Origin: Hafnia alvei
Lineage (GTDB): Bacteria; Pseudomonadota; Gammaproteobacteria; Enterobacterales; Enterobacteriaceae
Length of the DNA stretch: 36,527 nt
Reading direction: 5' to 3'
Assembly (NCBI RefSeq): GCF_900095695.1
Contig: NZ_FMIQ01000069.1
Span: 1-36,527, forward strand
The notes under the pieces: model-generated
Told to the model about the DNA's origin: nothing
Databases searched by the model: none
Seen by the model: only the letters and a program-made list of their open reading frames with translations
Program-made: the position numbers and the translations under genes
Shown here: positions 1 to 8,591 of the stretch, in pieces
How the letters are laid out: each line of letters starts with the position of its first letter
Position numbering within the stretch: the stretch's first letter is position 1

Positions 1-34
1 CAGTATTATCTCTAATAAATAGTTAAGGATTACT

Positions 35-781
35 ATGAAATTTTTACGTCTAAAAGATAACGGCTTAGCATGGACACTATAGCCTTCATTATGCTCTGCT
101 ATTTCACCTGCATTTGCTGCTGTAGCAGTGAATGATACTACCGAGCTGAAGGTCACTGGTACCGTGAGCCCAGCGAGTTGCAACCTAGTTTTAGGTACTG
201 GAGCGGGAGCTGCAGGGGAGGTTGCTTATGGGAATATTAATGCTGGAATGGCTCCGGCTTTGTCGGGAAGTTATCAGCTGCTCGATGAAAAAATGCTGTT
301 CGACGCGGTTACCATTAACTGTGAAGGTGAGACAATAATCGGTGTTTCCACCACAGACGACCGTTCTTCATCGGTAACAGCGTCAACAGCGCCGGTGCCA
401 ACCTATAACAATGATGGTAGCGAATTTGGCAATGCTACCCACTTTTTGGGGCTAGGGACTGATAATAAAGGTAACACTATCGGGCAATACAGCGGAACTT
501 TCACTGGCCTTAAAGTTGATGGAGTTTCTGCAAATTTCTCAAAATGTATTTCTGAAAATAATCTCACAGGGGCTACTACTGAACAGGGCGGCGCATTAGT
601 CGTTAATAACTGTCTTGCAGGACAAACACACTTAGTTATGGATAAAAATAACAAGGCGTTGTCAGGCACTGATTTTACATGGGACTATGTCGTTAGACCT
701 TTAGTTAAATCAGCAAAAGATTTAGACCCGGCTGGGTTCAAGCTTGACGGCTCAATTACTGTGCAAGTTGATTATCTTTAA
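35..781 (+). pseudogene. DUF1120-type fimbrial subunit with an amber stop inside the signal peptide
   Basis: An AAGGA ribosome site precedes ATG 35. The frame reads MKFLRLKDNGLAWTL, meets TAG at 80-82, then continues in the same frame through a signal-peptide end (SAISPAFA) into a complete mature domain ending at TAA 779-781. Only a GTG at 128 could restart it, which would drop the export signal. The mature part (about 217 residues) has paired cysteines, a GLGTDNKGNTIGQYSGTF stretch like the protein at 3889-4575, and a final beta strand VQVDYL. I read it as a DUF1120-type secreted subunit linked to usher loci. The stop could be a real nonsense mutation, compensating indels (an alternative frame gives a hydrophobic IAFIML core) or a base-call error. 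The mature domain shows no other damage, so any inactivation is recent. Confidence 0.65.
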
Positions 782-880
782 TCGATAATAACTATCTCTT
801 TCTGATGCAAGCGAATGGCTAAGGTGCGGGCAGTTATTTAATTTCTTTATTCTAATTGACTCTATTTATAACGGTTTTTT

Positions 881-3367
881 ATGACTGCGTGCACCTTTTT
901 TTATATAAAAAAATATATTGATAAGATTGTATTTCTATTACCCTTTAGCTTAATTTCTTTTTCTCTGTATGCGGCTAATGACACAGTAGACTTTGATCTT
1001 TCAACATTGGAGGCTAGAGGATTATCAACAACGCTTAATGATTATTTTAGAGCAGGTAAAAAGTTCTCGCCTGGCATAACTAAAATAACACCTGTTATTA
1101 ATGGTGTGGAGAAAAGACCGCTATCAGTCAATTTTGATGATAGAGGTGAACTCTGTTTGCATAACGAGGATTTAATAACGCTTGGAATTAAGTTAATTAA
1201 ATCAGAACCAGACCAATGCATTGAATTAAAATCGTACTATGCGCAAATGGAGCTAAAACTTGACCCAGGCCAGAGTAAGGTTGAGTTTATTTTACCCTCT
1301 GATGCTATCGAAGATTCAAATAATCTTGATATAAGCCAATATACCGCGGGTGGTATCGGAGGGGTGCTTAATTATGATGTTCTGATGATGAAAAATAACA
1401 GTAAGAAATCGGATTCAGACACCTATAGCGGGAACGATAAAAGTTCTTCAAACAGTAATAACATTAATACATTTCAAAGTAACACTGAAGAAGGCTTTAA
1501 TATAAACGATTGGATAATCCGTAGTCGCCAATCATATAGCAGCAGCGGTGACACGCGAAGCTTTGATCAGCTTTATACTTATGCACAAAGAACGTTGCCG
1601 AATTATAAAACGGTGATGCAGACAGGAAAGATTAGCGTTGCTAACTCGCTATTTGCTATGCCTCAAGTTTTTGGGATCCAGTTTTCTCCTGAAAGCGCAT
1701 TGATGAGCAGCAAGCAAAGCGGAGCCACAGTCAGTGGTATTGCGCAAACGCAGGCGCGAATTGAAGTGCGTCAGTCGGGTGTATTAATTTACTCAACTCA
1801 AGTTCCCGCAGGCGCTTTTACGCTAAATCGATTACCAACAATAAACAATACAGCAGACCTTAACGTTAATGTCGTTGAACAAGATGGTGCTACGCGTAGC
1901 TTTATCGTTCCAGCATCTTCTTTTACTCATGGCTATAGTCAGCAGGAAACCAGTTATTCATTTGCTATTGGCAAGATTGATCAGAGCACTAATGACAATA
2001 TAGGCTCGAACGATTTAACCACATTCAACGTGTCTACGCCTTGGGGGACACGTTCTATGGTGAGCAGCGGTGCATTGGTGGCTCAAAAATATCAAAGCAT
2101 CGCAGCTCAATTGAGTACAGGTTTGGCAAGTGGTCTTAGCCTTAGTGGAAGATCGATTTTGTCTAGCGATGCCCGTAGTCAGACAAAAGGTATGCAAAAT
2201 AATCTGTCGGTCAGTATGCCACTGGCTGACAGTTTGAATGTTAACGGCTCGGTGACGATGCAGGATATTGGTTACCGCGATCTAACTGACGGGGGACCAA
2301 GAGCCGACGAAGACGATGCTGACTACATTAATACCCGCTATAAATCTCAATATAGCCTTGGGGTGGGATATTCGTTTGAGGATTTAGGCGCATTTAACCT
2401 GTCTTGGTCACGAGTTTCTATGTTTTCGTCAGAAGAAGTCACCAGCCGTATGACCGCGGGTTGGTCAAAAACGTTTAGCAACGGCATGTCTGTTTCAATG
2501 AATGCTGAGCGAGATAGCGGTAATGATGGCAACTCAATGTTTTATATGAATATGAGTATTCCATTTGGTTCTGTGCGTGTTGGTACCAGCATGTCACGCG
2601 TGGGGAATAACAGTACTCGGGGAGTCACATTAGATCAGACGATCAACGATCGGTTGAGTTATTCATTGGCTGCCAATAAGAGTAGCGATAGCGATAGCGA
2701 TAGCGATGTAGGTGCTTTTAGTGCCAATGTCCGCGCGCTACCAAACTACTCTCAGCTTAGCTTAGGCTACTCGCGTTATGGCTCAGAAAACAGCACATAT
2801 ACCGTAGGTGCTTCCGGCGGGATAGTGGCGACCAAGCAAGGCGTGTTTTTCTCACCTTATCCTTTGCAGGACACCTACGCAGTCGTTCAAATTCCAGGTA
2901 TCAGCGGCGGTGAAATTCAAACACCGCAGGGGCCAGTTTGGAGTAACAGCCAAGGGTATGCGGTGTCTTCAGGTATGAGTGCCTATGGTGAATCCCGCTT
3001 GGTTCTAAATACGAAAAGCTTACCGAAAAATGTGGACGTGAATAATGGCATTCAGGTTGCTCATGTTGCCCGTGGTTCTGTAACGAATTATACCTTTGGC
3101 ACCATTGTTAGCCGACGTGCGCTGATCCGCATACATTTAGCGGATGGAAAGCTGGCTGAGAGAGGGGCTCTGATCTATGACGCCCATGATAACTACATCA
3201 CAACAGTGGCGAGTGACGGAACTGTATTTCTGATTGATAGCCAGCTAGAGCAGAAATTAGTGCTTCAAACGGCTTCTGGTGAACGGTGTCAGGTGCATTT
3301 TAAACTTAATGAAGAGCCTGAAGCGGATAAATTGTATGAGAGTTATGATGCCCAGTGTGAAATTTAA
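881..3367 (+). CDS. Fimbrial outer-membrane usher protein (FimD/PapC family)
   Basis: This 828-aa protein is an outer-membrane usher, the beta-barrel pore that receives chaperone-subunit complexes and assembles them on the surface. A hydrophobic signal peptide ends near SLYAAND (about residue 32). The N-terminal domain follows (VDFDLSTLEARGL), then the barrel with repeated aromatic beta strands, a plug-region block (ARIEVRQSGVLIYSTQVPAGAF, about 298-319, given here with key residues R, Y, P and G) and the usual end with a cysteine pair in the last 30 residues. Length is close to the usual 800-870. A low-complexity Asn/Ser/Asp stretch lies around residues 171-205. The gene is AT-rich at its 5' end. 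It begins 99 bp after the first subunit gene and its 3' end overlaps the next gene. No chaperone gene is visible in the window. Confidence 0.93.
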   Translation: MTACTFFYIKKYIDKIVFLLPFSLISFSLYAANDTVDFDLSTLEARGLSTTLNDYFRAGKKFSPGITKITPVINGVEKRPLSVNFDDRGELCLHNEDLITLGIKLIKSEPDQCIELKSYYAQMELKLDPGQSKVEFILPSDAIEDSNNLDISQYTAGGIGGVLNYDVLMMKNNSKKSDSDTYSGNDKSSSNSNNINTFQSNTEEGFNINDWIIRSRQSYSSSGDTRSFDQLYTYAQRTLPNYKTVMQTGKISVANSLFAMPQVFGIQFSPESALMSSKQSGATVSGIAQTQARIEVRQSGVLIYSTQVPAGAFTLNRLPTINNTADLNVNVVEQDGATRSFIVPASSFTHGYSQQETSYSFAIGKIDQSTNDNIGSNDLTTFNVSTPWGTRSMVSSGALVAQKYQSIAAQLSTGLASGLSLSGRSILSSDARSQTKGMQNNLSVSMPLADSLNVNGSVTMQDIGYRDLTDGGPRADEDDADYINTRYKSQYSLGVGYSFEDLGAFNLSWSRVSMFSSEEVTSRMTAGWSKTFSNGMSVSMNAERDSGNDGNSMFYMNMSIPFGSVRVGTSMSRVGNNSTRGVTLDQTINDRLSYSLAANKSSDSDSDSDVGAFSANVRALPNYSQLSLGYSRYGSENSTYTVGASGGIVATKQGVFFSPYPLQDTYAVVQIPGISGGEIQTPQGPVWSNSQGYAVSSGMSAYGESRLVLNTKSLPKNVDVNNGIQVAHVARGSVTNYTFGTIVSRRALIRIHLADGKLAERGALIYDAHDNYITTVASDGTVFLIDSQLEQKLVLQTASGERCQVHFKLNEEPEADKLYESYDAQCEI
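2684..2707 (+). repeat. AGCGAT hexamer, four perfect copies within the usher gene
   Basis: Four uninterrupted copies of AGCGAT encode a Ser-Asp run (SDSDSDSD) in the usher, between predicted barrel strands. Copy-number change would add or remove two residues without shifting the frame, so it would vary a loop rather than switch the gene off. Confidence 0.85.
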
Positions 3368-3896
3368 CCTTTTGATTTTTTGTGCAATGCTTCTATCTAT
3401 TAACGTTAGAGCCAGTGATTGCAATCTCAATGTCAGCCAGCCGCATACTCATTTTGGTACCTTCAACCGAGGAACATTGTCTCAATCAAACGGCGGTGGG
3501 CAAGCCAATGTTATTGGCCGTAAAACCGCAACAGTAACGATAGTTTGTCCGCGGCCAGAACGTATCACGTTGTACTATCGAGCCGCCGCAAGTAGCGGAG
3601 GCAAGAGCTATTTGCTAGGTGATATTGCCAATCTATCGTTGATAGTTAGCGATGCTCAAGCCGATGGTAAATCAGTTGCGCTAACGTATAAACAAGGCGG
3701 AGGTGTTGCTACTTCAGATAACGTAAAAGAGCTGCCTTTGCTACCTGATATCGGTATGACCCCTAACATTGATGAGCCAGTAACAACACTGGTGATGCAG
3801 ATAACATCGATTGCCACAGTTAACAATAATAATGTCAGTATCAAAGAATATAAAAGGCTGACTAGCAATGGCTCGTTGGAGGTGGTGAGTGAATAA
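3348..3896 (+). CDS. Small exported fimbrial subunit or adhesin-like protein
   Basis: The protein of about 182 aa has a clear signal peptide (KFNLLIFCAMLLSINVRAS) followed by a cysteine-containing mature domain (SDCNLNVSQP, then IVCPRPE). This two-cysteine immunoglobulin-like start is common in pilus subunits. Several starts are possible (ATG 3336, 3345, 3348, GTG 3357). I chose 3348 because GAGAG at 3338-3342 sits 5 nt upstream. All of these starts overlap the end of the usher, so the two genes are translationally coupled. It ends 8 bp inside the next gene. I do not recognise a named family. Its position after the usher and before a DUF1120 protein suggests a minor or tip subunit. Confidence 0.75.
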   Translation: MPSVKFNLLIFCAMLLSINVRASDCNLNVSQPHTHFGTFNRGTLSQSNGGGQANVIGRKTATVTIVCPRPERITLYYRAAASSGGKSYLLGDIANLSLIVSDAQADGKSVALTYKQGGGVATSDNVKELPLLPDIGMTPNIDEPVTTLVMQITSIATVNNNNVSIKEYKRLTSNGSLEVVSE

Positions 3897-3918
3897 ACTA
3901 GCAGTGAATAAACTAGCG
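3889..3918 (+). repeat. 15-bp tandem duplication covering the start codon
   Basis: GTGAATAAACTAGCA is followed at once by GTGAATAAACTAGCG. This duplicates the first five codons, with one base different, and gives the protein an N-terminus that repeats NKLA. The Shine-Dalgarno sequence is spaced correctly only for the first copy. Confidence 0.85.
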
Positions 3919-4575
3919 TTGTTAAGCTCTGTGATTTTAGCAGGTACGAGTATGCCTACTTTTGCGTTGTCACAGGTGCAACTGTCGTTTACTGCAGAGG
4001 CAGAACCGCCACCGTGTCATATTTTGCAGTCGCCCACTACGTTGGATTTTGGAAATATTAACTGTAATCAGCTCGCAGCGAAAACCGCGACACAGCTTCC
4101 TGTAAAGTCGTTTGCGGGGGGGATCACAGTTCAATGCGAATCAGCCACGAGCATTGGTCTTCGTGCGGTTGATAATAGCGGCGGTAGCACGTTATCAATC
4201 GGCAATTTGAGCTGGAGTTCTCCGAGCGTGAACGTTACGCCCACTCAGACCGATCAACGTTTTGGTTTGGGGATGACGTCTGCGGGGAAACCGATCGGCG
4301 TATGGAATGTATTGTTTCATTCGGCGCAGGTTGATGGTGTTCCGGCCCAGATAGGAATTGCTAATAATGGCGTGCTGGATTTAAACGACACTGTGCCTAC
4401 GATGCGCAACAACGGCAAAGCCAGCAGTTGGGTACAAAATAGTGCGTTTGCGCTAGGAGAGTTATTTACCGTACAGGCTGATGCTGCCGTTGCGCTTGCA
4501 CCGTTGGAAGACTTGCCGTCTGGTTCTAAGATCAGTTTTGCCGGTTCGGCAACGTTAGAAATTATCTATCTGTGA
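3889..4575 (+). CDS. DUF1120-type secreted fimbrial subunit
   Basis: The 228-aa protein has a signal peptide ending near TFALSQ and a mature domain with a first cysteine in PPPCHI, a GNINCNQ motif and GLGMTSAGKPIGVW. The last matches the GLGTDNKGNTIGQY block of the first subunit in this locus, so the two are paralogues flanking the usher. Translation most likely starts at GTG 3889, because GGAGG at 3878-3882 is 6 nt upstream. The first 15 bases are tandemly repeated, which places a second GTG at 3904. The gene overlaps its upstream neighbour by 8 bp and is the last of the operon. The C-terminus ends in a beta strand (ATLEIIYL), like other chaperone-usher subunits. Confidence 0.85.
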   Translation: MNKLAVNKLALLSSVILAGTSMPTFALSQVQLSFTAEAEPPPCHILQSPTTLDFGNINCNQLAAKTATQLPVKSFAGGITVQCESATSIGLRAVDNSGGSTLSIGNLSWSSPSVNVTPTQTDQRFGLGMTSAGKPIGVWNVLFHSAQVDGVPAQIGIANNGVLDLNDTVPTMRNNGKASSWVQNSAFALGELFTVQADAAVALAPLEDLPSGSKISFAGSATLEIIYL

Positions 4576-4598
4576 TCGTGGGTTATTCATGCAAACAT

Positions 4599-4624
4599 AA
4601 AAAAACCAACCTATAACAGGTTGG
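4599..4624 (-). terminator. Rho-independent terminator of tRNA-Pro
   Basis: CCAACCT (4606-4612) and AGGTTGG (4618-4624) form a 7-bp stem with a 5-nt loop. Read on the minus strand, the stem is followed by seven U residues (A-run 4599-4605) and lies about 20 nt after the tRNA CCA end. It may also stop the convergent fimbrial operon, though the plus-strand T-tract is interrupted. Confidence 0.8.
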
Positions 4625-4643
4625 CTTTCTTGTTTGGGTTCTT

Positions 4644-4720
4644 TGGTCGGCACGGAGAGATTTGAACTCTCGACCCTCGCCACCCCATGACGATGCGCTA
4701 CCAGGCTGCGCTACGTGCCG
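4644..4720 (-). tRNA. proL: tRNA-Pro, anticodon GGG
   Basis: The minus strand gives a 77-nt cloverleaf with encoded CCA. The acceptor arms are CGGCACG and CGTGCCG. The D arm is GCGC/GCGC, the anticodon stem TCGTC/GGCGA around loop ATGGGGT (anticodon GGG), and the T arm GAGAG/CTCTC with TTCAAAT. A73 precedes CCA. It decodes CCC/CCU proline codons. In E. coli, as I recall, this tRNA also lies next to yejM, which fits the neighbour here. Confidence 0.96.
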
Positions 4721-4730
4721 AACAGCTTTT

Positions 4731-4758
4731 ATAGTACTTAAAAGCTAACGATTTTCAA
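4731..4758 (-). promoter_or_regulatory. Likely promoter of tRNA-Pro
   Basis: On the minus strand, TTGAAA (4758-4753) and TACTAT (4736-4731) are 16 nt apart, matching a sigma-70 promoter. Transcription would begin about 4 nt before the mature tRNA 5' end, so the leader would be very short. An 8-bp inverted repeat (AGCTTTTA 4724-4731, TAAAAGCT 4739-4746) surrounds the -10 box. Confidence 0.55.
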
Positions 4759-4795
4759 GAGCATGGCGTTACGATTGTGTACGCTTTAGCCAATT

Positions 4796-6580
4796 TTAAT
4801 TGGCGATAAACCGCTTCACATCCGTCAGAACTTGCAGCAGCAAGGCCAGCTGTGGTTTTTCGCCCTTCATCTCTTCATTGTCAGCGTCATAGGTACGATA
4901 GTGACCATTTTTATCTAGAATCACGGTTTCTTTCGGCGTGACGATCACTAATTCGTTGCTATCACCTAACGCCAGCCAGTTATGTTTACGCGTTGGTGCA
5001 AACAGGTCTTCACCCTGCGTATAGTCTACCGCTCGGGTATCCACGTGAAGCAAGCGCTGCATCAGCGTTGCCATCACATCTTCGTGGCTGGTGAGCTTAT
5101 TGATGGTTTGCGCTGGCGTTCCAGGCCAATGAATAATCAATGGCACCTGAAGCTGATAACGGCTGTAGTTGGTGCCGAAGCCCCAATCACCTTTGCCGCT
5201 GTCGTTGAATTCAATACCGTGGCTAGCGGTAATGACTACGACGGTTTTATCCAGTTCGCCACGTTGTTTTAGCGTATCAAGTATTGCGGCGATCTGCCCA
5301 TCAACACCGACGGCCGCTTGTTGGTATTTCTCCATGAAATCTTCGGGTTTATGCCCAGAAGCATCCGCTAGAGCGCTGCGGGTGCCGTTAAGATTCACGT
5401 ACGAGAACCACGGTGACTGTGTCGTTTGGGTTGATAGCCACTGTTGCCACTGTTTGGTGGTGGCAGCGTCGCTTTGACGAATTGGTGCCGGCAGTGAGAA
5501 ATCGGTCAATAGTGCCTGACGGTAGAGTGGGGCGCTAAAACCATCAGAGGAGAATAGGCCAAACTGGTAGTTTTGCTGGCTGAGCGCGCTGATTAACGCT
5601 GATGGTTTACGGCCTGCCAGAATACCTTCGAGATAAGACGGCGAGATGCCATAGAACAGCCCGAAGAGTCCGTTATCCAAATTGTTTCCCGAGCTGTAGT
5701 GCTGGGTAAACTCGAGATTATCGTTACCAAAGGCAGCCAGCTGAGGTAAGTCCTGTTTGAGATCGTCGGCACGCAGGCCATCTACCGCAATCACCAGCAG
5801 ATTATAGCCCGCGCCTTTATCGGCAAAGCTCAGCTTATTGAGCGGATATTCAACGGATACGGCTTCTGGGCTGCCCGTTTGTGTCAGCTTATTCTGGAAT
5901 TCTTGAGCATCCAATAAACCATGTTTTTCCAAGAAACGTCGCGCTGTCATTGGATATGAAAGCGGAAGATTAGAGCGCTGCATGGTAATTGGGCGATAGA
6001 AATTAGCATCGGCCCAGATGTAGATCAGATGCGATGCGAAAAATGCGGTGATAAACAATCCGGCTAGCGGTTTGCCAAATTTCTGCCGGTTGAGGCTACG
6101 AAGCTTTTGCCAGCTCCAGGTGCCAAACAGCATTTCGACGAGGAAAATAACGGGCACACAGATAAACATTAGCTGCCAATCGCGCGCCAGCTCACCTTGA
6201 TCGGGGTTAACCACCAGCTCCCACACCACCGGATTGAGATGGAGATGGAAACGGGTGAAAACTTCAGCGTCAACCAGCAGTAGCGTTAGCCCCGCGGTGG
6301 CTAGCGCGGCGGAAAGAAAGCGCAGTAATCGCTGCGACATCACCACAAACGTGAGTGGGAAGATGATCAGCAGATAGGCAGCAAAGCCAATAAAGCTAAA
6401 GTGCCCTAACCAGCTGATCATCGCATAGACACGACCAAACAATGAGGATGGCCAATCGGCGACAAACAGATAACGGCTGCCCAAAAGCAGACCGAGCAAA
6501 ATATTAAACAGAGCGAACCAATGCCCCCAGCTGATCATCTGGGAAACTTTTTCACGGTATCGCTGACGGTTTGTCACCAT
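4796..6580 (-). CDS. yejM: Inner-membrane regulator of lipopolysaccharide synthesis YejM (PbgA/LapC)
   Basis: This 594-aa protein has five N-terminal membrane helices (roughly residues 16-190) and a large periplasmic alkaline-phosphatase/sulfatase-fold domain (about 245-590) containing VDGLRADDL and ASHGIEFNDSG. In E. coli the protein senses periplasmic LPS and, through LapB, controls FtsH degradation of LpxC, the first committed enzyme of lipid A synthesis. Length matches the E. coli protein (about 586). It starts at ATG 6580 and lies 29 bp after yejL on the same strand, the usual yejL-yejM pair. Confidence 0.95.
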   Translation of the reverse strand: MVTNRQRYREKVSQMISWGHWFALFNILLGLLLGSRYLFVADWPSSLFGRVYAMISWLGHFSFIGFAAYLLIIFPLTFVVMSQRLLRFLSAALATAGLTLLLVDAEVFTRFHLHLNPVVWELVVNPDQGELARDWQLMFICVPVIFLVEMLFGTWSWQKLRSLNRQKFGKPLAGLFITAFFASHLIYIWADANFYRPITMQRSNLPLSYPMTARRFLEKHGLLDAQEFQNKLTQTGSPEAVSVEYPLNKLSFADKGAGYNLLVIAVDGLRADDLKQDLPQLAAFGNDNLEFTQHYSSGNNLDNGLFGLFYGISPSYLEGILAGRKPSALISALSQQNYQFGLFSSDGFSAPLYRQALLTDFSLPAPIRQSDAATTKQWQQWLSTQTTQSPWFSYVNLNGTRSALADASGHKPEDFMEKYQQAAVGVDGQIAAILDTLKQRGELDKTVVVITASHGIEFNDSGKGDWGFGTNYSRYQLQVPLIIHWPGTPAQTINKLTSHEDVMATLMQRLLHVDTRAVDYTQGEDLFAPTRKHNWLALGDSNELVIVTPKETVILDKNGHYRTYDADNEEMKGEKPQLALLLQVLTDVKRFIAN

Positions 6581-6609
6581 AAAAGTATGTCTATACGTCC
6601 GAGCAAAAA

Positions 6610-6837
6610 TTAATGGGCTTTATCTTCCCGAATCGAAGCCTGTAAGGCTTCAGCAAAAGAGCGCGCAATAGCACGGCGCTGAGCGGGTGCGATGCTGGTG
6701 TTAATCAGATTCGTGACCATATTGCCCAAAACCATCAAAGAAAGATCGTTTGGCGTGTGGTGCGATTCCAGTACGTTGGCCAGCTCACTGAGCAGTTGTT
6801 CAACGTGTTCGTCACTATAACGGGATGATTGTGGCAT
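6610..6837 (-). CDS. yejL: Small conserved protein YejL (UPF0352)
   Basis: The 75-aa protein begins [16 protein letters not shown] and contains [14 protein letters not shown], nearly identical to E. coli YejL as I remember it. It is a small helical protein of unknown function. The frame stays open upstream to 6870, but ATG 6837 gives the family length and start. It is divergent from yejK and leads into yejM. Confidence 0.93.
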   Translation of the reverse strand: MPQSSRYSDEHVEQLLSELANVLESHHTPNDLSLMVLGNMVTNLINTSIAPAQRRAIARSFAEALQASIREDKAH

Positions 6838-7044
6838 AGAATTAAGCTTCTCAGACTGACAAAGTGCCATATCTTACCGTATAGGCGCGTGATTTTCCGC
6901 TCTTTTATACGTTTGTTGCGTTATTGATTATACCTTAGCTCTCACCATTGAATTCATCAATATGCGATGGCCGCTTGCGAGCGGGTATCAACAGTGTTTG
7001 AATACGCCATCAAATGTGTCCGAGGCGAAAGGGGAGAAGAAAAA

Positions 7045-8052
7045 ATGAGTCTGGATCTCGAACAGATTGCGTTGCATCAGTTGGTTAAACGCGACGAACA
7101 ACAGCTAGATGTGGTGCTGCGTGACTCTTTGCTGGCAAAAAATACCGCAGTAGAAGAGATGATGGCCGAGCTGCACCGTGTGTATAGCGCCAAAAGTAAA
7201 GCCTATGGCACCTTCTCCGCAGAGAGCGAGCTGGCAGAGGCATTACGTAACTATCGCCGTGGCAACGAAGATTTTCTAGCGTTCAGCCGCGCCGCAACCG
7301 GCCGTCTGCGTGACGAGCTGGCAAAATACCCATTTGCCGACGGTGGCGTGGTGTTGTTCTGCCAATATCGCTATCTGGCGGTAGAATATTTGCTGATTGC
7401 GGTGCTGAACAGCTGTAGCAGCATGCGTGTTAATGAAGAGTTAGATATCAGCAGCACCCACTATTTGGACATTATGCGTGCCGATATTGTGGCACGTGTC
7501 GATCTGACCGAGTGGGAAACTAATCCTGAATCTCACCGCTACTTAACCTTCCTGAAAGGCCGAGTCGGGCGAAAAGTCTCTGACTTCTTTATGGACTTCT
7601 TGGCAGCCAGCGAAGGTTTAGACACTAAAGCGCAAAACCGTGGCCTGTTACAAGCGGTCGATGATTATTGCGCCGAAGCCCAGCTCGATAAGAACGAGCG
7701 TCAGGCCTATCGCCAGCAGGTATATAGCTACTGTAATGGACAATTGCAGGCCGGTGAAGAAATTGAGCTGGAAGCGTTAGCGAAAGAAATCCCCGCCGTG
7801 GGCGAGAAAGACTTCCAACAGTTTACCGCCGAGCAGGGCTATGATTTGGAAGAGAGTTTCCCTGCCGATCGCAGCACGCTGCGTCAGCTCACCAAAATGG
7901 CGGGCAGCGGCGGCGGTTTGACGATTAATTTTGATGCCATGCTGCTGGGCGAACGCATTTTTTGGGATCCGGCGACGGACACGCTCACCATTAAAGGCAC
8001 TCCGCCGAATCTGCGCGACCAGCTACAGCGTCGGAGCGGTGGCGGAAATTAA
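7045..8052 (+). CDS. yejK: Nucleoid-associated protein YejK (NdpA)
   Basis: The 335-aa protein starts [13 protein letters not shown] and ends with the conserved block [16 protein letters not shown] and [11 protein letters not shown]. These are hallmarks of the 37-kDa nucleoid-associated protein that co-purifies with the nucleoid in enterobacteria. The start at ATG 7045 follows a GGGGAGAAG ribosome site and gives the E. coli length; an upstream in-frame extension to 6967 is not needed. It is divergent from yejL and convergent with rplY, with a shared terminator between them. Confidence 0.95.
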   Translation: MSLDLEQIALHQLVKRDEQQLDVVLRDSLLAKNTAVEEMMAELHRVYSAKSKAYGTFSAESELAEALRNYRRGNEDFLAFSRAATGRLRDELAKYPFADGGVVLFCQYRYLAVEYLLIAVLNSCSSMRVNEELDISSTHYLDIMRADIVARVDLTEWETNPESHRYLTFLKGRVGRKVSDFFMDFLAASEGLDTKAQNRGLLQAVDDYCAEAQLDKNERQAYRQQVYSYCNGQLQAGEEIELEALAKEIPAVGEKDFQQFTAEQGYDLEESFPADRSTLRQLTKMAGSGGGLTINFDAMLLGERIFWDPATDTLTIKGTPPNLRDQLQRRSGGGN

Positions 8053-8091
8053 TCTTTCCCGCTGCATTTAAGACAGAAAAATAAGACAAAA

Positions 8092-8115
8092 AAAACGCCG
8101 CAATTGCGGCGTTTT
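8092..8115. terminator. Bidirectional terminator between yejK and rplY
   Basis: AAAACGCCGC and GCGGCGTTTT form a 10-bp perfect stem around AATT at 8092-8115, with A and T tracts on either side. It serves yejK on the plus strand and rplY on the minus strand. Confidence 0.85.
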
Positions 8116-8160
8116 CTATTTCAAAACGTTTTATTCAAACAAACGTGATTCAGTCGGCGA

Positions 8161-8445
8161 TTAAGCGCGAACGAAGTCAACGTGAGTCAGTTTACGTTTG
8201 AACGGGTGACGCTGAACAGCTTGAACCTTAACTTTGGTTTCTTTGCCGTCGATCATCAGAGCGATTACTTGTTCGTAAAAGCCTTCTTTCTCTTGCATGT
8301 TCCAAGTAGTGTCGTGATCGATTTCTACGGCTACTGGCTCTTGGTTTCCGCCATAAACGATAGCAGGGAACTTACCAGAAGTACGCAGGCGGCGGCTCGC
8401 ACCCTTACCCTGCTCTTTACGTGCAGTTGCTTCAATAGTGAACAT
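8161..8445 (-). CDS. rplY: 50S ribosomal protein L25
   Basis: The 94-aa protein is the short, single-domain form of L25. It carries [13 protein letters not shown] near the N-terminus and ends [16 protein letters not shown]. It binds 5S rRNA (loop E) in the large subunit. Length equals the E. coli protein. It is followed by a strong terminator and preceded by a hairpin-rich leader. Confidence 0.97.
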   Translation of the reverse strand: MFTIEATARKEQGKGASRRLRTSGKFPAIVYGGNQEPVAVEIDHDTTWNMQEKEGFYEQVIALMIDGKETKVKVQAVQRHPFKRKLTHVDFVRA

Positions 8446-8471
8446 AATTGTATCTCTATATAAAATTTAGA

Positions 8472-8526
8472 CCTGTTACAGGCGACCCAGCAACAGGCAG
8501 GAGATTCTGCTTTTAATAGTAAAAGC
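8472..8526 (-). promoter_or_regulatory. Possible structured rplY leader with two hairpins
   Basis: Between rplY and radD, the rplY transcript would contain GCTTTTA/TAAAAGC (7-bp stem, 4-nt loop, 8509-8526) and then CCTGTT/AACAGG (8472-8497). L25 is known to control its own synthesis in gammaproteobacteria through its leader, so these hairpins are candidates. I did not match them to the published structure. Confidence 0.35.
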
Positions 8527-8591
8527 GGGCGGCATTCTAACGAAATACAGGGCTTACGGCAAATATATCTGCCCAGTCATTGTGGTAACGC

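Noticed and set aside
4724-4746. Inverted repeat around the tRNA-Pro -10 box as an operator
   Set aside because: AT-rich 8-bp arms around a promoter are weak evidence and I know of no regulator for this gene.
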